Positions 5,994 through 9,339 of a DNA stretch of 9,339 nucleotides are shown piece after piece. The stretch is from an uncultured Clostridia bacterium (GTDB lineage: Bacteria; Bacillota; Clostridia; Oscillospirales; Acutalibacteraceae). Location: positions 1 through 9,339 of the forward strand of contig CANQSG010000074.1 in the NCBI GenBank assembly GCA_947626485.1. The letters are read 5' to 3'. Each line of letters begins with the position of its first letter. Position 1 is the first letter of the stretch. The translations under genes were made by a program, and so were the position numbers. The notes beneath the pieces were generated by a model. The model ran no database searches, was not told the origin of the DNA, and worked only from the letters and a program-made list of their open reading frames with translations.

Positions 5994-7352
5994 TCAGCCG
6001 CCGATGTGGACAAAGGTCGAGGCGATGCGCAGGGCAAAGAGCGCGAAGGCGATCCACATGACCGGGTGGATGTCCTTGACCTTGCCGGTGCAGAGCTTGA
6101 GGATGACCCACGCCAGCATGCCGAACATGATGCCGTTGGCGATGGAGTAGGTCAGAGGCATCATGATGATGGCGAGGAAGCCGCCGACCGCGTCGGCGAT
6201 GTCGCCGTCGAACTTCATCTTGAGCACCGAGCTCACCATCAGCAGACCGACAAAGGTCAGCGCCGGGGCGGTGGCAAAGCCGGGGATCGCGATGAAGATC
6301 GGCCACAGGAAGATAGAAAGCAGGAAGAGCACGGCGACGGTGACGGAGGTCAGACCGGTGCGGCCGCCCTCGGAAACGCCGGCGCTGCTTTCGACGTAGC
6401 TGGTGACGGTCGAGGTGCCGAGGCAGGCGCCGACGACGGTGCCGACGGCGTCGGCCATCAGCGCGCCGCCCACGCGGGGCAGCTTGCCGTCCTTGTCGAG
6501 CAGATTGCCCTTTTCGGCCACGCCGATGACGGTGCCGATGGTGTCGAAGATGTCGACGAACAGGAAGGAGAAGACGATGATGATGAAGTTAAAGATATTA
6601 TCGGCAACCCAGCTGAAATCGAAGGCGAAGAAGGTCGATTGCTTCACCTGCGGCAGCAGCGTCCAGTTCGAGAAGTCCGGAATCAGGGAAGCGTTGCCGT
6701 CGCCGACCTGATACCAGCCGATGAGCTGCGCCACAATGCCGAGCAGCCAGGTCGCGAGGATGCCGAGCAGGATAGAGCCCTTGACCTTAAAATGATGCAG
6801 GATGCCGATGATGAGCAGGCCGACGACGGCGAGCACCAGCTTCGGGTCGGCAAAGGAACCGAGGTTGACAAGGGTGCTGTCGTCGTTGACGACGACGCCG
6901 GCGCCCTCCAGACCGACGAGCGTGATAAACAGCCCGATGCCGGTCGTGATGCCGAATTTCAGGTTGGCGGGTACGGTGTTGACGAGGGTTTCGCGGAATT
7001 TAAAGAGGGAGAGGATAATGAAGATGATACCTTCCACGAGCACCGCCGCCAGCGCAACTCGCCAATCCACCCCCGTTTCCGGATTGCATACCGTAAAAGC
7101 AAAGTAGGCGTTGAGCCCCATGCCGGACGCCAGCGCGATCGGGTAGTTGGCAAAGAATGCCATGCAGAGCGTCGCGATTGCGGCGGAGACTGCGGTTGCC
7201 AGCAGAACGGCGCTGTAATCCATCCCCGCTTTGGCAAGCATGTCCGGGTTTACGATCAAAATGTAGGCCATAGCCAGAAAGGTCGTAATGCCCGCGACGA
7301 TTTCGCGCTTGACGGTGGTGCCGTTCTCTTGGAGCTTGAACAGTTTTTCCAT
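5994..7352 (-). CDS. NCS2-family guanine/hypoxanthine/adenine permease
   Basis: This is a membrane transporter of the AzgA-like branch of nucleobase:cation symporter family 2, which takes up purine bases by proton symport. With the chosen start it has 452 residues, typical of PbuG/PbuO/AzgA proteins. It is strongly hydrophobic throughout, as expected for 12-14 membrane segments. Recognisable stretches are MEKLFKLQENGTTVKREI, AGITTFLAMAYILIVNPDML, the pore-region GMGLNAYFAFTV, a GITTGIGLFITLVGL segment and GTSTVTSYVESSAGVSEGGRTG. The frame opens upstream as far as 7436, but GGGAGG at 7364-7369 supports the ATG at 7352, and the longer start would fall almost at the predicted transcription start. 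Neighbouring purF supports a purine rather than pyrimidine substrate. Which base it prefers cannot be read from sequence, so no gene symbol is given. Confidence 0.92.
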   Translation of the reverse strand: MEKLFKLQENGTTVKREIVAGITTFLAMAYILIVNPDMLAKAGMDYSAVLLATAVSAAIATLCMAFFANYPIALASGMGLNAYFAFTVCNPETGVDWRVALAAVLVEGIIFIILSLFKFRETLVNTVPANLKFGITTGIGLFITLVGLEGAGVVVNDDSTLVNLGSFADPKLVLAVVGLLIIGILHHFKVKGSILLGILATWLLGIVAQLIGWYQVGDGNASLIPDFSNWTLLPQVKQSTFFAFDFSWVADNIFNFIIIVFSFLFVDIFDTIGTVIGVAEKGNLLDKDGKLPRVGGALMADAVGTVVGACLGTSTVTSYVESSAGVSEGGRTGLTSVTVAVLFLLSIFLWPIFIAIPGFATAPALTFVGLLMVSSVLKMKFDGDIADAVGGFLAIIMMPLTYSIANGIMFGMLAWVILKLCTGKVKDIHPVMWIAFALFALRIASTFVHIGG

Positions 7353-7363
7353 CGAACAAAATT

Positions 7364-7369
7364 CCTCCC
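7364..7369 (-). promoter_or_regulatory. Ribosome binding site that fixes the permease start
   Basis: GGGAGG on the minus strand ends 11 nt before the ATG at 7352. It selects this start over the in-frame ATG at 7436, which would add 28 non-hydrophobic residues unlike the family N-terminus. Confidence 0.8.
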
Positions 7370-7447
7370 GTTTGCAAAATTTGATTCGGCGGTGCCCCGT
7401 CCAAACCGGAATTTCCGCCCGCGATGCGGACGACAATCCTGTTATTT

Positions 7448-7476
7448 ATTCTACAAATTCCACCCGGAAATGTCAA
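7448..7476 (-). promoter_or_regulatory. Sigma-A-type promoter for the purine permease
   Basis: Reading the minus strand, TTGACA (7476-7471), a 17-bp spacer and TAGAAT (7453-7448) make a near-consensus promoter. An A/T-rich stretch of runs of A and T (about 7478-7500) just upstream resembles an UP element. The transcription start would be near 7441, leaving a leader of about 88 nt. I see no purine riboswitch in that leader; none of its conserved loop or junction sequences is present. Confidence 0.75.
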
Positions 7477-7515
7477 GTAAAATTTAAAAAATTTTCATAT
7501 TTTGTTTATATTTTC

Positions 7516-7528
7516 CCGCGCGGCGCGG
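7516..7528. repeat. 13-bp palindrome between divergent promoters
   Basis: CCGCGC-G-GCGCGG is a perfect palindrome between the two divergent -35 elements (7471-7476 and 7554-7559). It stands out as GC-only sequence next to an AT-rich tract and could be an operator shared by both promoters. Short GC palindromes are common by chance in this genome, so the role is open. Confidence 0.35.
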
Positions 7529-7553
7529 AGAAACGGGGTCAGAACGGATTTTA

Positions 7554-7582
7554 TTGCAAAACGGCGCGGTTCATGGTATGAT
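7554..7582 (+). promoter_or_regulatory. Extended -10 promoter for the ABC exporter
   Basis: TTGCAA (7554-7559), a 17-bp spacer and TATGAT (7577-7582) form a good promoter. The TG at 7574-7575 gives an extended -10. Transcription should begin near 7589, leaving a leader of about 48 nt. Confidence 0.7.
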
Positions 7583-7601
7583 AAAGGGGAACGAAAACCC
7601 G

Positions 7602-7617
7602 CGCCGGCGCCCCGGCG
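7602..7617 (+). promoter_or_regulatory. Hairpin in the ABC exporter leader
   Basis: CGCCGG (7602-7607) pairs with CCGGCG (7612-7617) around a four-base loop. It lies 3 nt before the ribosome site GGAGAGGAG (7621-7629). There is no T-run directly after it, so it is not a terminator. It could influence translation or protect the 5' end of the mRNA. Its function is unknown. Confidence 0.45.
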
Positions 7618-7636
7618 GACGGAGAGGAGCTTTTTC

Positions 7637-9339
7637 TTGCGTCGCTTGCTGCCCTTTTTGAAACCCTACCGCAAACAGTTCATCCTCGGCCCCGCCGCCA
7701 AGCTGCTCGAGGCCGTGCTCGAGCTGTTTATGCCGGTGCTCATGGCGCACCTCATCGACTTCGGCCTCGCGCGCGGCGACCGGGCGGTCATCTTCTCGAC
7801 CGGGCTTTGGATGCTGCTGACGACCTCGGTAGGGTTAGCCAGCGCCTGCGTCTGCCAGTACAGCGCCGCCGTCGCGGCGCAGGGCGTCGGCGTTTCGCTG
7901 CGGGCGGCGCTCTTTGACCGGGTGCTTTCGATGTCGGGCGCGCAGTTCGACCGCTTCGGCAGTCAGACGCTTTACAGCCGCCTGACGAACGACGCCGCAC
8001 AGCTGCAATCCGCCGTCAACATGACGATCCGGCTCGTCATCCGCGCCCCCTTCGTCTGCATCGGCAGCGTCGTCGCCGCTTTGCTGCTCAACTGGCGTTT
8101 AGGGCTCATCGTCCTCGTGGCGCTGCCGCTGCTCGCCGGTGCGCTTTACGGTATGATTCGCGTCACCTCGCCCCTTTATGCGCGGCTCCAGAAAAAACTC
8201 GACGCGCTCGGTTCCCGCCTGCGGGAGCTGCTGACGGGCGTGCGGGTGGTGCGCGCCTTCGCGGGCGAACCTTATGAAACGAAAAAATTCCGCGCCGCCA
8301 ACGACGAGCTCGCCGGGCTTTCGGTCAAGGTCGGCCGCCTCGCGGCGCTCACGAACCCGTTGACGACCCTGATTTTGAACGTCGCCATTCTCTGCATCCT
8401 CTGGCTCGGCGGGCGGCAGATTTCGGTCGGCGGGCTGACGACGGGGGAGCTGCTGGCCTTTTTGAGCTACGTCACCCAGATTTTAACGACCCTCGTCATC
8501 GCGAGCAGCCTCGTCGTGCTCTACACCCGCAGCGCCGCCTCGCTCGCCCGCGTCAACGAAGTCCTCGCCGTCGGGGACGACCCCGCCGAGCGCCGCACCG
8601 ACCGCGCCCTGCCGACCGACGGGGCGACCGCGCTCGAGGTTCGCGACCTCACTTTTCGCTATCCGAACGCCGCCCGCCCGAGCTTGCAGGACGTCAGCTT
8701 CACCCTGCCGAAGGGCGGGTCGCTCGGCGTCATCGGCGCGACCGGCGCCGGAAAATCGACGCTCGTGGCCCTGCTGCTGCGCTTTTACCGACCCGAGGCG
8801 GGCGAGATTCGCCTGTTCGGCCGCCCGCTCGACGAATACGACGCGCATCAGCTGCGGCGGCTCATCGGCCTTGTGCCCCAGCGCGTCGACCTGCTGACCG
8901 GCAGCGTCGCCGACAATATCCGCATGGGCAACCCGGCGCTGACGCAAGACGACCTCGTCCGCGCGGCGCGCATCGCCCAGGCCGACGGCTTTATCTCCGC
9001 GCTGCGCGGCGGGTACGACGCCCGCCTGACCGAGGGCGGCGGTCGGCTTTCGGGCGGTCAGCGCCAGCGCATCGCCATCGCCCGCGCCCTCGCCCCGCGC
9101 CCGCCGATTCTGATTTTAGACGACGCCTCCTCCGCCCTCGACTACGCGACCGACGCCGCCTTCCGCCGCGCCCTCGCCGAAGAAATGGGGGACACGACGC
9201 TGCTGGTCGTCTCCCAGCGCGTCTGGGCGGTCGCGTCCTGCGATACCGTGCTCGTCCTCGACGACGGCGCGCCGGTCGCCCTCGGGCGGCATGAGGAGCT
9301 CTGCCGCAGCTGTGAAATTTACCGCCAGATCGTCGCGTC
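7637..9339 (+). CDS. ABC exporter half-transporter with degenerate ATPase site (3' truncated)
   Basis: This is a type IV (exporter-fold) ABC half-transporter: a six-helix membrane domain (residues about 1-310) followed by an ATP-binding domain (about 333-567). Such proteins pump drugs, lipids or peptides out of the cytoplasmic membrane. Visible motifs are Walker A GATGAGKST (367-375), the Q-loop LVPQRVDLLTGSVADNI, signature LSGGQRQR (from 471), and Walker B LILDDASSALD with Asp495. The catalytic Glu is replaced by Asp496 and the switch His by Gln527 (VSQRV). These two changes mark the degenerate subunit of heterodimers such as TM287/288 and BmrCD, so an active partner is expected downstream, outside the window. 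The start is TTG at 7637, seven bases after GGAGAGGAG; no ATG fits, since the first in-frame one falls inside the first membrane helix. The 567 visible residues are nearly full length. The substrate cannot be inferred. Confidence 0.9.
   Translation, partial: MRRLLPFLKPYRKQFILGPAAKLLEAVLELFMPVLMAHLIDFGLARGDRAVIFSTGLWMLLTTSVGLASACVCQYSAAVAAQGVGVSLRAALFDRVLSMSGAQFDRFGSQTLYSRLTNDAAQLQSAVNMTIRLVIRAPFVCIGSVVAALLLNWRLGLIVLVALPLLAGALYGMIRVTSPLYARLQKKLDALGSRLRELLTGVRVVRAFAGEPYETKKFRAANDELAGLSVKVGRLAALTNPLTTLILNVAILCILWLGGRQISVGGLTTGELLAFLSYVTQILTTLVIASSLVVLYTRSAASLARVNEVLAVGDDPAERRTDRALPTDGATALEVRDLTFRYPNAARPSLQDVSFTLPKGGSLGVIGATGAGKSTLVALLLRFYRPEAGEIRLFGRPLDEYDAHQLRRLIGLVPQRVDLLTGSVADNIRMGNPALTQDDLVRAARIAQADGFISALRGGYDARLTEGGGRLSGGQRQRIAIARALAPRPPILILDDASSALDYATDAAFRRALAEEMGDTTLLVVSQRVWAVASCDTVLVLDDGAPVALGRHEELCRSCEIYRQIVA

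Noticed and set aside
7353..7436. Longer permease starting at 7436.
   Set aside because: It would place the start codon about 5 nt after the predicted transcription start and add a non-conserved polar tail, whereas the ATG at 7352 has a good ribosome site and the family-typical N-terminus.
4539..7487. A very long plus-strand open frame (982 codons) running through purF and across the permease.
   Set aside because: It is out of frame with purF over its first half and antisense to the permease over its second. Its translation is Arg/Gly/Asp-rich with no family resemblance, an artefact of GC-rich codon bias.
8483..8947. Minus-strand open frame opposite the ABC ATPase region.
   Set aside because: It is antisense to the conserved membrane/ATPase junction and Walker A coding sequence and shows no recognisable protein family.

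Overview
This GC-rich window comes from a bacterial chromosome. Gene content and signals suggest a high-GC member of the Clostridia (Oscillospiraceae-like), although no rRNA or other lineage marker is present. The pointers are strong AGGAGG ribosome sites, near-consensus sigma-A promoters, LL-diaminopimelate aminotransferase, a short ammonia-dependent NAD synthetase, a PurF with Bacillus-type iron-sulfur cysteines, and a clostridial-style AmtB-PII fusion. Base composition looks uniform across the genes. I see no mobile element, tRNA, rRNA, CRISPR array or phage gene.

Layout. Positions 1-2480 (+) hold a tightly packed run: the C-terminal third of CTP synthase (pyrG, cut by the window start), ammonia-dependent NAD synthase (nadE, ATGA overlap) and LL-diaminopimelate aminotransferase (dapL, 1-nt gap). 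Positions 2481-2704 are an intergenic region with a near-perfect promoter followed, about ten bases past the expected transcription start, by a strong terminator-like hairpin. Next is amtB fused to a complete PII signalling domain (2705-4459). A second, weaker hairpin lies between amtB and purF (4531-5913). purF converges on an NCS2 purine permease on the minus strand (5994-7352); the hairpin between them has its T-run on the permease side. A 284-bp AT-rich divergent promoter region (7353-7636) separates the permease from an ABC exporter half-transporter (7637 to the window end, TTG start), which is cut just before its stop.

How the genes fit together. The left and middle genes share an ammonia/glutamine theme. 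CTP synthase and PurF are glutamine amidotransferases, NadE uses free ammonia, DapL takes its amino group from glutamate, and the AmtB-PII fusion imports ammonium under its own sensor. purF and the permease pair de novo purine synthesis with purine base uptake. The ABC protein has an Asp for the catalytic Glu and a Gln for the switch His. This is the pattern of the degenerate half of a heterodimeric exporter, so a partner is predicted just beyond the right edge.

Most of the window is ordinary housekeeping. The parts worth a second look are the amtB leader (promoter, immediate terminator and a competing A1/G4 hexaloop hairpin), the AmtB-PII fusion, the hairpin before purF, and the degenerate ABC half-transporter. 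I found no convincing evidence of an entirely new multi-gene system.
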